Notes: generated by a model not told the origin, from the sequence alone. 64,000 bases of DNA from Cololabis saira (GCF_033807715.1 NC_084591.1:46337868-46401867), one strand, 5' to 3'; counted from the first letter of the stretch, positions 32,401-36,198 are shown. Made by a program: numbers and translations.

Positions 32401-34149
32401 GTATCGCAGCAGCTCCATGGGGCGGATACGGATATATGTCTATGCTTGTTATAACTGCAGCTTCAGAACATTGCAACAGTGTTGACATGATTCAAACATT
32501 AAGTTTTTCATCTGATAGATAAACCATCTGTTTGGTTACATGCTCTATTTTTGTGTGTTTGTGTTGGTTTTGTTTTTTATTTGTGGGGGTGCGTTGTGTC
32601 TTTTTGCAATGTGTTTAGAGTGTGGATGCCCCCGCTCTGCTGCGTCTCCTCCTGAACTTCGACCGGCTAGAAAATGCAGCTGAGCTGGTGTTGGAGTACG
32701 TCGATGCCGTTCTGGGTCAAGGACACCAGTATTTTGGAATAGAGGTACAAATACAAAGCATACACCAACAATACTACTGAATAGGGGTGTAACGATACAC
32801 TAATCTCACGATACGATACACGATATTATAGCAGTATTTTTTTAACAACCTTGAATGAGGAACATATGACTGGAAAAAATGGTCTTTTATTTGAAAGATA
32901 CAAAATACAAAACAATACTGTGCATTTGCCCTATTGTTACAGTTTGTAATGCTTTATAACTGTTTAAGTTTTAAAGAGAAAGCCAGGCCAACCATTTTCC
33001 ACAAACTGAACTAAAAGTAAATGTCAGGTTTGCATTATGCATCTTCAGTTTCATACAAGTACAAATATTTTACCACAAACTGAATACCGGTAGTTTCTCT
33101 CATGTGTGATTTGACTTTTTTCTTTTCCAGAAATTTAACAACTAAAATTAAATAAAATAAATAAAAGTAAATAAATAAATACAATTTTACATCATAAAAA
33201 AGATTGATTCATGCTCACCTTATAAGTGTAAGAGGAGATTTATTTTTGTTAAGAAGGTTATTTTGGTAATTCAGGGTTGATTATTTTATAAATATATTCT
33301 TTATATTCTGATGTAAATCAGGGACTATAATGACACTAGTCAGTTTATCTGTAGTGATTAGTCTGTTTTAGATTGGGCGGAGTGATACGCCACAGTACGA
33401 CACTAGGTGCTGTGTTGATGTTCTAAAATCCTACACTGTTGAGGGACATTAAAGTACACTGGAACTCAGCAGAAGTTGTCCCCGTGTTTATCCTACTCAC
33501 GACCCGACAAAGGTTTAATTTAATAAGGTAAGGCTTAACTCTACACCAGCCTTACGTAAGTAAAAGTTCAGAGCTCAAACCCCCAAGAGTCCCGTGATCG
33601 GGACCAAAACGGTACTAGTTTCTTCTGAGCGGAGGAAGATTTTGGTCCACGGGTCGAGGTGCGGCCGTTACTAGTCAACACAATAGATTAATATTAATAA
33701 CACAATATCTGATACACCTTGTCACCTCCACGACACGTATCGTGACGTTTTTGTATCGCGAAATTTCGTGGCACGATATATTGTTACACCCCTATTACTG
33801 AAATCCACCTTGTACAAATAGTTTAAAGTTTCAAGTTTATTCATACATGGTTGTTCTGTCTTGTCTCTCAGAGGCCTCTCTCTGCCATGTCTCCCCCCGC
33901 CTGGCTGCCATACACATCCATCGACCAGCTGCTGCAGGCTCTGAGCGAGACACAGACCCACAGCAGCGTGAGTCCCCTCTCTCTGCCAAAACTATTGTCT
34001 ACCTGTGTACTCGGCATTTTAGTGCTTCAGAAACTTATCAATAATGTGTTGTTTTTCAGCTTCACAACAAAGTTTGTGAGAAACTGGACAAGTATCACAG
34101 TGTCGTGCAGCAGCTGACTGAACTCCGAATCGCTGCTCAAAGACATTGA
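858..34149 (+). CDS. nup160: Nuclear pore complex protein Nup160, 33 coding exons (5' end missing)
   Basis: Nup160 is a structural subunit of the Y-shaped Nup107-160 complex in the cytoplasmic and nuclear rings of the nuclear pore. It supports pore assembly and mRNA export, and at mitosis kinetochores. I recognised it exon by exon from segments such as NAIRLK-like NAVRLKLTHC, TAIRGDQTPAD, KHHLDLGHN, ESRARGLDLLAHNYYELLYA and NCLRLIRPEYAWIVQPV. The family has an N-terminal beta-propeller (about window exons 1-10) followed by an alpha-helical solenoid. The 33 exons, given individually below, join into 1,366 codons plus a stop without any frame break, against 1,436 residues in human. Roughly the first 40 residues lie on an exon or exons left of the window; the intron before 858 is phase 1. 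Introns carry dense transposons but no exon is interrupted. One intron is U12-type. Identification is very secure; the exon edges are my own reading of splice signals. Confidence 0.96.
1156..1440 (+). mobile_element. hAT end fragment and LINE/SINE 3' tail
   Basis: 1,156 begins CAGGGGTGCCCATTACG, a hAT-type end. 1,378-1,430 is the widespread teleost tail CCCTGCAAAGGATAAA followed by GGATGGATGGG. Both are fragments. Confidence 0.5.
1509..1719 (+). CDS. nup160: nup160 window exon 2
   Basis: Acceptor aacag and donor gtgagt. Encodes STSGDSVQLVEDSLDTNLLN to LVLPHPTRMYRS, a well-conserved propeller segment. Confidence 0.94.
1862..2682. mobile_element. hAT element, CAGGGGTCGGCAACC family, copy 1, with internal satellite
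   Basis: Ends are CAGGGGTCGGCAACCC and GGGTTGCCGACCCCGG. The 8-bp target duplication GTTTAAAG is perfect (1,854-1,861 and 2,683-2,690). The interior is dominated by tandem variants of a short AAGTCGAAATGTCGAGA-like unit. No transposase, so non-autonomous. Confidence 0.92.
1960..2395. repeat. Tandem satellite inside hAT copy 1
   Basis: Repeats of motifs such as TTTCTCGACATTTCGAC arranged in a higher-order unit of about 120 bp (compare 2,100-2,220 with 2,220-2,340). Confidence 0.8.
2845..3067 (+). CDS. nup160: nup160 window exon 3
   Basis: Acceptor cctcag and donor gtaaaa (weak). Encodes ELVTELHMQSIFTDVAKLSL to TLPPHDVQ and ends after one base of an Asp codon. Confidence 0.93.
3166..3359 (+). 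CDS. nup160: nup160 window exon 4
   Basis: Acceptor cacag and donor gtccgt. Encodes TGVSVLELKRSSM, GWMPTAIRGDQTP and FALCQDHRLRMWSFK. The WMPTAIRGDQ block is strongly conserved in the family. Confidence 0.94.
3442..4283. mobile_element. hAT element, TAGGGGTGTAACGATAC family, copy 1
   Basis: Ends TAGGGGTGTAACGATAC and GTTACACCCCTA. 8-bp duplication GTCAGAAT / GTAAGAAT (7 of 8). Non-autonomous. Lies in the intron after window exon 4. Confidence 0.9.
4332..4830 (+). mobile_element. tRNA-derived SINE
   Basis: Head GGGGCACGGTGACGCAGC with a pol III B-box-like GGGTTCGATTCCC at about 4,387, and an A-rich tail. It is flanked by a perfect 15-bp duplication AACAAATACCATATA (4,317-4,331 and 4,831-4,845). 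Confidence 0.9.
4879..5115 (+). CDS. nup160: nup160 window exon 5
   Basis: Acceptor ctcag and donor gtaagt. Encodes VQACLLDVDMLEYMPACKGV to SLEHISSLFSTQ, with phase 0 at both ends. Confidence 0.94.
5200..5465. mobile_element. MITE scrap, hAT end and TG/TA/CA microsatellite
   Basis: 5,207-5,247 matches one arm of the GGTTCTGCGTTAAATC MITE seen near 16,790. 5,251 onward begins CAGGGGTCTTCAAC, a hAT-type end. 5,393-5,462 is a (TG)n(TA)n(CA)n run. Confidence 0.55.
5466..7049. other. AT-rich intron sequence, nothing recognised
   Basis: Intron before window exon 6. I see no coding similarity and no clear terminal repeats. Confidence 0.6.
7050..7147 (+). CDS. nup160: nup160 window exon 6
   Basis: Acceptor aacag and donor gtaagt. 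Encodes EILVDFALTSSDVWSLWIDD to VVKYINFE, with a His codon split across the intron. The intron that follows holds a 5-kb LINE. Confidence 0.93.
7323..8198 (+). CDS. LINE ORF1: zinc-knuckle/coiled-coil and SGNH esterase-like protein
   Basis: A 291-residue ORF1. The N-terminus has paired cysteines (CSVC about residue 13, CLKC about residue 33) and then a short heptad-like helix (LEARLSQLEVRF). The C-terminal half is an SGNH/GDSL-hydrolase-like domain: block I IGDSIVRH (Ser near residue 135), block III GANDS (about 183) and block V DGIHP (about 266), so the Ser/Asp/His set is present. CR1-clade LINEs are known to carry such an ORF1 esterase, thought to act in retrotransposition and lipid or membrane association. 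The start follows a short leader. The stop lies 21 nt before the ORF2 Met. Confidence 0.85.
   Translation: MAAPAPTASPLSCSVCEMFSYSSASFSEDGKCLKCSLFAGLEARLSQLEVRFGQLNHSPRASSANQAKLAADRPVAAERNRSPAAPEQPARQGSWVTVRRKTSLKGLTEHHHPLHVSNRFSPLSDTSVEKPTLVIGDSIVRHVKPTPETLVRCIPGARAGDIEANLKLLAKGNRKYGKVIINVGANDSRLRQSEVTRMNIVSVCNFAKTMSDSVGFSGPLPNLTSDDMFSRMLSLRRWLSQWCSENDVDFIDNWETFWGKPGLIRRDGIHPTRDGAALMSRNLANVIRHSP
8220..11528 (+). CDS. LINE ORF2: AP endonuclease / reverse transcriptase, open
   Basis: 1,102 residues. The endonuclease spans about residues 155-370: [11 protein letters not shown] near 155, TETWL near 186, VGDFNIHMD near 296 and LLSDHYLITF near 358. The reverse transcriptase has YRPISNLPF near 665, LDLSAAFDTIDH near 737 and YADDTQLY near 829, so the polymerase aspartates are present. 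C-terminal thumb-like sequence ends in FLFSKAYS. The first ~70 residues (8,241-8,425) duplicate part of ORF1 and are absent from copy 2. The annotated Met is the first in frame; the original start may have been different. Coding capacity looks intact, but activity is unproven. Confidence 0.9.
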   Translation: MQSCSLTGLEARLSQLEVRFGQLDHSPIESSADRPVAAERNRSPAAPRQPARQGSWVTVRRKGSLKGLSDTSVASQGPTPANKTVGLHYVISDSKTVGLHDIGDSGQVPSKIEVVAVPRPPKVHQVQRYRGVNQDNLVKIKTNAHLVPITDRKIRCGLLNIRSLSSKSLLVNDIITESRSDIFCLTETWLQEEEYVSLNESTPPGYFNHHIPRSTGRGGGVAAIYNSGLQTKIEPKCNYNTFESLMLGLKFPSRKSEKPVVLVVVYRPPAGAYLEFLSEFSDFLSGLLISTDKFIIVGDFNIHMDVESDNLKLAFDSLLESMGISQKVDKPTHCFNHTLDLVLTYGVETDGLLVSPVNSLLSDHYLITFEFNFVDVEVQNRRYYFSRCLSDEVIVKFREAIAYLTTVRNSDVVEASDLGSTSADVDFLASNTADLLHSALDEVAPLKRRVSSHRSLTPWYNSDIRMLKQNVRKMERKWYSCRSVDSHREWKDILIVYKKAIRKARTAYYSTLIEDNKSNPRFLFSTVARLTKSHNSVEPCIPAALSSEDFMGFFNSKIARIREEINQPVVGVSSALATSLGSDLSLDCFDPIDLPELTSLVNRAKSTTCMLDPIPTRLFKHVFSLIGTTILDQINLSLSLGYVPQVFKVAVIKPLLKKPSLDPDTLANYRPISNLPFVSKILEKAVSSQLCDYLYRNDLFEVFQSGFRMHHSTETALVRVTNDLLMASDKGLVSILVLLDLSAAFDTIDHGILLHRLEHVVGIKGTALCWFKSYLSDRFQFVHVHEVSSEQSRVCYGVPQGSVLGPILFSLYMQPLGSIIQNHGIHFHCYADDTQLYLSMKPDETEPLVKLQACLRDIKDWMSRNFLLLNSDKTEVIILGPEHLRKGLDGVAMASSATVRNLGVIFDQDLSFKPYVNQVCKIAFFHLRNIARIRKILSQSDAEKLVHAFVSSRLDYCNVLLAGCPSNLLNRLQLIQNAAARVLTGISRRDHVSPVLASLHWLPVKFRIQFKILLLAYKAQNGLAPHYLQDLIVPYVPVRALRSQSAGLLVVPRVSKCRFGGRAFCYQAPLLWNQLPIWVKEADSTSTFKTKLKTFLFSKAYS
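11615..12020 (+). repeat. Tandem duplication in LINE 3' UTR
   Basis: A segment starting CCCCCCCTTCTCCTCCC occurs at about 11,620 and 11,838 (units of about 218 and 185 bp). The first copy contains an extra CCATGTTGCAGCATCC stretch. Confidence 0.8.
12381..12465 (+). CDS. nup160: nup160 window exon 7
   Basis: Acceptor ttacag and donor gtaaga. Encodes NAAGQWNQVFVQPPPEEEVP to DLDPR. Confidence 0.93.
12545..13373. mobile_element. Probable hAT-like element remnant
   Basis: Starts TAGGCCTGTAGCGATG and ends CCCCCAGCCCTA, typical of teleost hAT ends. No matching 8-bp duplication is visible, so the boundaries are tentative. Lies between window exons 7 and 8. Confidence 0.5.
13474..13542 (+). CDS. nup160: nup160 window exon 8
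   Basis: Acceptor gctcag and donor gtgagt. Encodes EMYLESLFSPLRFTASTIVK to ALQ, phase 0 at both ends. Confidence 0.92.
13631..13714 (+). CDS. nup160: nup160 window exon 9
   Basis: Acceptor gttcag and donor gtaact. Encodes IYRRSSERIANPSWETLKKE to AVESE. Confidence 0.92.
13956..14367. mobile_element. hAT element, CAGGGGTCGGCAACC family, copy 2
   Basis: Ends CAGGGGTCGGCAACCC and GGGTTGCCGACCCCTG. 8-bp duplication ATCTAGAC / ATCTAGAA. Its internal satellite is shorter than in copy 1. Confidence 0.9.
14519..14720 (+). pseudogene. Tc1/mariner transposase fragment
   Basis: The frames include GGSIMLWGC (about 14,523) and DNDPKH (about 14,689), the hallmark core of Tc1-type DDE transposases. Several stops and frame changes lie between them. 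Only the middle to C-terminal part of the catalytic domain remains. Confidence 0.8.
14791..14961 (+). CDS. nup160: nup160 window exon 10
   Basis: Acceptor ctgcag and donor gtgagt. Encodes LQSSLTEFEFSQEEYRQLQV to GMVCLLRK. The EFSQEE block matches the family. Confidence 0.94.
15043..15142 (+). CDS. nup160: nup160 window exon 11
   Basis: Acceptor tccag and donor gtaaca. Encodes GFVSFLLPCFAVDHLYLSSD to EEETPITE plus one base. Confidence 0.93.
15230..15332. mobile_element. hAT end fragment in a short intron
   Basis: Contains repeated GTCGACAA motifs and ends CGAATCGTTGCAGCCCTA, a common hAT terminus. The other end is not visible. Confidence 0.45.
15439..15604 (+). CDS. nup160: nup160 window exon 12
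   Basis: Acceptor cctcag and donor gtaggt. Joins as DPDVGRDVLQLVQCLQLV to ALEYLQTPEKAADVVLENML. The next intron contains the triple hAT nest. Confidence 0.92.
16780..16924. mobile_element. Short inverted-repeat MITE
   Basis: Arms GGATTTATGGTTCCGCGTT and AACGCTGAACCATAAATC around a CpG-rich centre. The same arm is seen near 5,207. Family not assigned. Confidence 0.7.
17095..17873. mobile_element. Inner hAT element of the triple nest, CAGTACTCGAGTTG family, copy 1
   Basis: Right end CAACTCGAGTACTG; left end CAGTAGGCTACTCGAGTTG with a small extra insert. Perfect 8-bp duplication CCTGTGAG (17,087-17,094 and 17,874-17,881). A second copy is at 34,458-35,205. Confidence 0.92.
18799..18932 (+). 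CDS. nup160: nup160 window exon 13
   Basis: Acceptor ctgcag and donor gtagga. Encodes HNVIVDIQNKLQDIRNPTAA to LLREMDLETDSD; the LQDIRNP block is conserved. Confidence 0.93.
19019..19179 (+). CDS. nup160: nup160 window exon 14
   Basis: Acceptor ttgcag and donor gtaagt. Encodes QSLNVRISLSQLYSS to CRDLLILQKLLLHFGDN. Confidence 0.93.
19180..19984. other. Intron after window exon 14, short inverted repeat only
   Basis: Near 19,458-19,520 there are GCGATTAAAAAAA and TTAATCGC in opposite orientation. Otherwise AT-rich with nothing I can name. Confidence 0.5.
19985..20121 (+). CDS. nup160: nup160 window exon 15
   Basis: Acceptor gtccag and donor gtgagt. Encodes VFLGGGSQLLQLQQDLIPRT to TSSVPMDA plus two bases. 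Confidence 0.92.
20148..21182. mobile_element. hAT element, TAGGGGTGTAACGATAC family, copy 2
   Basis: Ends TAGGGGTGTAACAATATATC and GTTACACCCCTA, inverted relative to copy 1. Flanks CTCAGTGG / TTCAGTAT share only 5 of 8 bases, so the duplication has decayed. Confidence 0.85.
21299..21369 (+). CDS. nup160: nup160 window exon 16
   Basis: Acceptor ttccag and donor gtcagt. Encodes DVNLQHLTALELSDSPAVST to RP plus one base. Confidence 0.92.
21626..21710. repeat. Short inverted repeat with Penelope-like 3' motif
   Basis: CATAGACCTTTTTCAAG and CTTGAAAAAGGTCTATG face each other, followed by GGCCGAAACGTTGGCC and AATAAA. The GAAACGTT phrase near a terminal AATAAA resembles Penelope-like element ends; tentative. 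Confidence 0.4.
21949..22099 (+). CDS. nup160: nup160 window exon 17, upstream of the U12-type intron
   Basis: Acceptor ctgcag. Encodes LSPQTVVELFYQTAGRRMII to MISTVVQMLAQL, then two bases of a Leu codon. The donor reads GTATCCTT, the U12-class consensus; no ordinary U2 donor fits the frame. Confidence 0.92.
22392..22622 (-). mobile_element. LINE 3' end fragment (L2-like)
   Basis: The phrase CAATTTTATTTATAGAGCAC reads on the minus strand as a LINE tail TATAAATAAAATTG. Only the last ~230 bp are present. Confidence 0.55.
22631..23496. mobile_element. hAT element with nested SINE, inside the U12-type intron
   Basis: Ends TAGGGGTGGGACGATACGG and ATTCCCCCACCACTA. Perfect 8-bp duplication CTGTGAAT (22,623-22,630 and 23,497-23,504). 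A SINE occupies 22,768-23,174. Confidence 0.9.
22768..23174 (+). mobile_element. tRNA-derived SINE nested in hAT
   Basis: Head GGCAGCACGGTGGCTTAG, body CATGTTCTCCCCGTGC and GGGATAAAGCGGG, with a GAAT-repeat tail. Target duplication CGCGATATAT (22,758-22,767 and 23,175-23,184). The head has a local duplication of GGTGGCTTAGTGGTT. Confidence 0.9.
23644..23713 (+). CDS. nup160: nup160 window exon 18
   Basis: Acceptor cttcag with an upstream TCTTAAC U12-type branch site; donor gtaagt. Reads WPSNPGFHFPECLMTNCQYT to QLQ, matching the WPSNPG block of the family. Confidence 0.93.
23850..23948 (+). CDS. nup160: nup160 window exon 19
   Basis: Acceptor cgtag and donor gtagac. Encodes EYVRLIGPWCQVNIGSCRFM to GEGQK. 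Confidence 0.93.
24031..24150 (+). CDS. nup160: nup160 window exon 20
   Basis: Acceptor gccag and donor gtagag. Encodes ALQCFQEAATEVEKEEFLMK to SPRLHYYNK. Confidence 0.93.
24188..24959. mobile_element. DNA element with GGTTTACATGG ends
   Basis: Ends GGTTTACATGG and CCATGTAACC, with AATTCC-rich arms in inverted orientation. No clear target duplication; superfamily not assigned. It hosts a truncated hAT. Confidence 0.65.
24620..24797. mobile_element. hAT element, CAGGGGTCGGCAACC family, copy 3 (left-truncated)
   Basis: The right end GGGTTGCCGATCCCTG and the GTCGAAATGTCGAG satellite remain; the left terminus is missing. Confidence 0.75.
25029..25127 (+). CDS. nup160: nup160 window exon 21
   Basis: Acceptor ttcag and donor gtatca. 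Encodes VLRLLEDVGLPELVIQLASL to QADNSQ. Confidence 0.93.
25204..25298 (+). CDS. nup160: nup160 window exon 22
   Basis: Acceptor ctgcag. Encodes AALWTRIFKHHLDLGHNSEA to QNPDSS. The donor GTATTC is weak but is the one that keeps the frame (Met split across the junction). Confidence 0.88.
25732..25828 (+). CDS. nup160: nup160 window exon 23
   Basis: Acceptor tttaag and donor gtgaga. Encodes QLDCLRQLVVVLCERSQLQD to PYVNLHDE. Confidence 0.93.
26034..26139 (+). CDS. nup160: nup160 window exon 24
   Basis: Acceptor cctcag and donor gtgagg. Encodes VVFIIESRARGLDLLAHNYY to TRHNYRK. Confidence 0.94.
26165..27490 (-). pseudogene. 5'-truncated LINE, RT C-terminal part, minus strand
   Basis: Reading leftward from about 27,000 to 26,660, the frame gives ISKSLAILYKSRNVLNSKAL, YYSLIVPYLSYCVELWG and KLQKRAIRIINKADYYAHTE. 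This is the region downstream of the palm in CR1/L2-group reverse transcriptases. The 3' end is at about 26,165 in ATTCAT repeats. A hAT element is inserted upstream of this frame. Confidence 0.75.
26999..27450. mobile_element. hAT element, CAGGGGTCGGCAACC family, copy 4
   Basis: Ends CAGGGGTCGGCAACCC and GGGTTGCCGACCCCCG. 8-bp duplication CTTTAATG / TTTTAATG. The internal satellite GAAAAAAGTCGAAATGT is of intermediate length. Confidence 0.9.
27546..27706 (+). CDS. nup160: nup160 window exon 25
   Basis: Acceptor ttcag and donor gtatgt. Encodes GTVMYEFGMRLGREVRTQRG to EYAWIVQPVCGNT. Confidence 0.94.
27794..27854 (+). CDS. nup160: nup160 window exon 26
   Basis: Acceptor ctgcag and donor gtgata. 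Encodes YERPGASPKRNSDGEFPAEP plus one base. A hAT element begins only 45 bp after the exon end. Confidence 0.92.
27899..28911. mobile_element. hAT element, TAGGGGTGTAACGATAC family, copy 3
   Basis: Ends TAGGGGTGTAACAATATATG and GTTACAGCCCTA. Perfect 8-bp duplication GTTGGCAC (27,891-27,898 and 28,912-28,919). Lies 45 bp after window exon 26. Confidence 0.93.
29041..29157 (+). CDS. nup160: nup160 window exon 27
   Basis: Acceptor ttgcag and donor gtacac. Encodes AGSRQVDILELQNLEKEYFL to PPSAAIA plus one base. Confidence 0.92.
29286..29507. mobile_element. CACTGCAAAAAC-type MITE fragment
   Basis: Starts TACTGCAAAAACTCAAAATC and runs through TTTCAAGTAAATTTTCATTTG. It is the reverse complement of the centre of the elements at 17,095 and 34,458. 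Confidence 0.7.
29776..29899 (+). CDS. nup160: nup160 window exon 28
   Basis: Acceptor gtgcag and donor gtgagt. Encodes SASAPELVTLLVQNGLFDSA to TPVFEGLTF plus two bases. Confidence 0.93.
30017..31079. mobile_element. DNA element with GGCGCTTTTACACTAG ends
   Basis: Left GGCGCTTTTACACTAGTATC and right GAGTAGGTACTAGTGGAAAA are inverted. The superfamily resembles teleost PIF/Harbinger-like MITEs but is not proved. A mariner MITE is inserted in it. Confidence 0.65.
30198..30564. mobile_element. Tc1/mariner MITE with CAGGACTGTCTCAG ends
   Basis: Ends CAGGACTGTCTCAGAAAATT and AATTTTCTGAGACAGTCCTG, with TAAA on both flanks. Long arms include ATGTCATACATTCTGGATTC and its complement. No transposase. 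Confidence 0.88.
31186..31284 (+). CDS. nup160: nup160 window exon 29
   Basis: Acceptor ttcag and donor gtgaga. Encodes CIKLQSGAEESQNAAWSWLA to NTKES. Confidence 0.93.
31409..31550 (+). CDS. nup160: nup160 window exon 30
   Basis: Acceptor cctcag and donor gtgagg. Encodes ATDEAWRLLASYLDRYPSTN to LPDWLLQSYK. Confidence 0.94.
31622..32444. mobile_element. Long-armed foldback element (823 bp palindrome)
   Basis: Two arms of roughly 360 bp, each starting CATAGACATATATCCGTATC and including TCAACGTCGCCGCCATATTG, run toward a centre near 32,040. Perfect 8-bp duplication CTTGTTAT (31,614-31,621 and 32,445-32,452). No coding capacity. Lies in the intron after window exon 30. Confidence 0.92.
32619..32744 (+). 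CDS. nup160: nup160 window exon 31
   Basis: Acceptor tttag and donor gtacaa. Encodes SVDAPALLRLLLNFDRLENA to GQGHQYFGIE. Confidence 0.93.
32782..33794. mobile_element. hAT element, TAGGGGTGTAACGATAC family, copy 4
   Basis: Ends TAGGGGTGTAACGATACAC and GTTACACCCCTA. 8-bp duplication CTACTGAA / TTACTGAA (7 of 8). Same orientation as copy 1. Confidence 0.92.
33872..33967 (+). CDS. nup160: nup160 window exon 32
   Basis: Acceptor ctcag and donor gtgagt. Encodes RPLSAMSPPAWLPYTSIDQL to TQTHSS. Confidence 0.93.
34060..34149 (+). CDS. nup160: nup160 window exon 33 (terminal coding exon)
   Basis: Acceptor tttcag. Encodes LHNKVCEKLDKYHSVVQQLT to AAQRH followed by TGA. Confidence 0.92.
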   Translation, partial: LHNKVCEKLDKYHSVVQQLTELRIAAQRH

Positions 34150-34225
34150 ATCATCACATGAAGCAAGCTTTGAAAGCTGATCACTTACCTGTTTTGTACT
34201 TGTTTTTTCACTTGTAAATCTGTCC

Positions 34226-34231
34226 AATAAA
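34226..34231 (+). terminator. nup160: nup160 polyadenylation signal AATAAA
   Basis: A canonical AATAAA lies 77 bp after the stop codon, implying a very short 3' UTR of about 100 nt. Confidence 0.75.
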
Positions 34232-34261
34232 CGGCTTTTTTAATGTTGAGTTGAGTAAAAG

Positions 34262-35592
34262 TTTTTACCGAAAGTCTTCCTCTATGGCCTCACTGAGTTT
34301 TTGCCTCCAGGAGCCAGAGCCGCGGCTCGCTTGGCCTGCCGGGACCCATCTACTGCGTCAGGAGTCCCACAGGCTAACATAGCCCGGTAGGACTCCTTCT
34401 TCAGTCTGACGGCATCCTGTACTTCCGCTGTCCACCACCGGGTTCTGGGGTCGTAGCCAGTACTGGAGTTGAGGGGGGATGAAGGGGGATGGCACCCCCC
34501 CCGTGAAATAAAAATGGTCCAAATCATCCCCCCCTGTAAAACTGCCATCCCTCCTTTCCATCCCTTATGTCATTTCATCAATGAATGTGGTTTTACTGCT
34601 ATTTCAACATTTAGAGTCATCACCAGAAAAATAACTTATTTGACAATTTTCACCTGTTTCAAGTACATTTTCACTTGAAATAAGTAAGAAAATCTGCCAG
34701 TGGAACAAGATTTATCTTCTTATTACAACCAAAAAAATCTTGTTCCACTGGTAGATCTTTCACTTATTTTAAATGAAAATCTACTTGAAACAGGTGAAAA
34801 TTGTTGTTTTTTCCAGTGATGAGTCTTGTTTTAAGTGTAATGAGATTTTTTTTACTAAAATGAGACATTTTAACTAGAAATAAGACAAATATTCTTGTTA
34901 AGATTGTGAGTTTTTGCAGTGATCATGTTACTTATCCTGTGAAGGACAGAGTCATATTGATAAGTTCAGAAAAGTGTTTTTTATTGTTGTGTTTTGATGT
35001 ATTTGATGTAAGCCCAGTGGATATTTAAAGCTTACAGAAGGCTGCATTTAACTGCTGCTATGTCATTCCTGCAGTATTTCTGCAGGTGTTTTGGTCACTG
35101 CTATTATTTGTAATATATTATATTATTTGTAATCAGCACAAATTATCTGTCCCCATATGATAAAATCCACCATCCCCCCTGATTCTTTTTACAACTCGAG
35201 TACTGGTTGCCGCCATGACAGGCACCAGAGACTTTGGGCCCGGCCCTCCGGCCTAGGGTGTCCTGGTGCCACGTGCACTTATGTTTGAACATGGTTTGAT
35301 TGAACATGATTCGTTATGAAGTCCAACAACAAAACACTGCTCGGGTTCAGATCGGGCAGGCCGTTCCTCCCAATCACGCCTCTCCAGGTATCACTGTTAT
35401 TACCCACGTGAGCGTTGAAGTACCCCAGTAGAACAATGGAGTCCCCCGTTGGAGCACTATCAAGTACCCCTCCCAGGGACTCCAAGAAGGCCGGGTACTC
35501 TGCACTGCTGTTCGGCCCGTAGGCACAAACAACAGTGAGAGACCCGAAGGCGCAGGGAAGCGACCCTCTCCTTCACCGGGGTGAACTCAGCA
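34262..35592 (-). pseudogene. Decayed LINE (endonuclease and linker parts), interrupted by hAT
   Basis: On the minus strand 35,485-35,279 reads [20 protein letters not shown] then [13 protein letters not shown], an AP-endonuclease block in which the usual Asp of GDFN is Tyr. After an internal loss, 34,457-34,280 reads YDPRTRWWTAEVQDAVRLKK and YRAMLACGTPDA, the linker before the reverse transcriptase. It belongs to the same broad LINE type as 61,500-63,455. The reading is broken by a hAT insertion, a deletion and stops. Confidence 0.75.
34458..35205. mobile_element. hAT element, CAGTACTCGAGTTG family, copy 2
   Basis: Ends CAGTACTGGAGTTGAGGGG and CAACTCGAGTACTG. Closely similar to 17,095-17,873 throughout. 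Flanks GTCGTAGC / GTTGCCGC match at only 5 of 8 positions. Confidence 0.88.
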
Positions 35593-35595
35593 TCT

Positions 35596-35780
35596 TTTCC
35601 ACCTCGAGCGATACCCATATTTGATGGTGACCCTCTCCAGTATGGATCTTTTATCAAGGCATTTGAACAGGGAGTTGAAAGAAAGGTCAATAATCTCCAG
35701 GACTGCTTGTACTATCTAGATCAGCACACCAGGGGGCGACCTAGAGAACTGATCAGAAGCTGCTGGCTTAGAGACATACT
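35596..35780 (+). pseudogene. BEL/Pao gag-like (DUF1759) fragment
   Basis: The frame reads IPIFDGDPLQYGSFIKAFEQ, then CLYYLDQHTRGRPRELIRSC. FDGDP...F..F and the GRPRELIRSC ending are typical of the DUF1759 gag region of BEL/Pao LTR elements. Only about 60 residues remain. Confidence 0.7.
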
Positions 35781-35784
35781 TCTG

Positions 35785-35995
35785 CAGTGTTTCCCAACCC
35801 TGGTCCTCCAGGCTACACTGTCCTGCATGTTTTAGATATTTCCCTTCATCATCACACCTGATTCTAATTAATGGTCCTAATTAGCTTGTCATCAAGGTCT
35901 GCACAACTCTGTTGATGACACAGGGTATTTGTATCACGGTGTGCTGAAGCAGGGTAGCACCTAAAACATGCAGGACAGAGGCCCATGAGGACCGG
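35785..35995. mobile_element. hAT element with CAGTGTTTCCCAACCC end (right-truncated)
   Basis: Left end CAGTGTTTCCCAACCCTGG. The internal CATGTTTTAG and CTAAAACATG arms are inverted; the right terminus stops at GAGGACCGG. Confidence 0.7.
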
Positions 35996-36087
35996 AATAG
36001 AGAAATTGTGCTATCACATCAAATGATAAAGACAACACATTCACAAGCAAGTGGGTCACGCTGGACGCAAACGCATACCCCCCCCAG

Positions 36088-36175
36088 TCTGGTCTTCAGC
36101 AGGAGGGTCCCCCCTCATGATCCAGGTCCTGGTCCAGGTTTCTTCCTCCTCAGTGGTGATCCTAGTTATTATTTG
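36088..36175 (+). mobile_element. LINE 3' UTR scrap
   Basis: AGCAGGAGGGTCCCCCCTCA and CCAGGTTTCTTCCTCCT resemble the 3' UTR of the LINE at 7,240-12,315 (near 12,080-12,130). Confidence 0.5.
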
Positions 36176-36198
36176 CATCAAATGTCACTGATTTTTAA

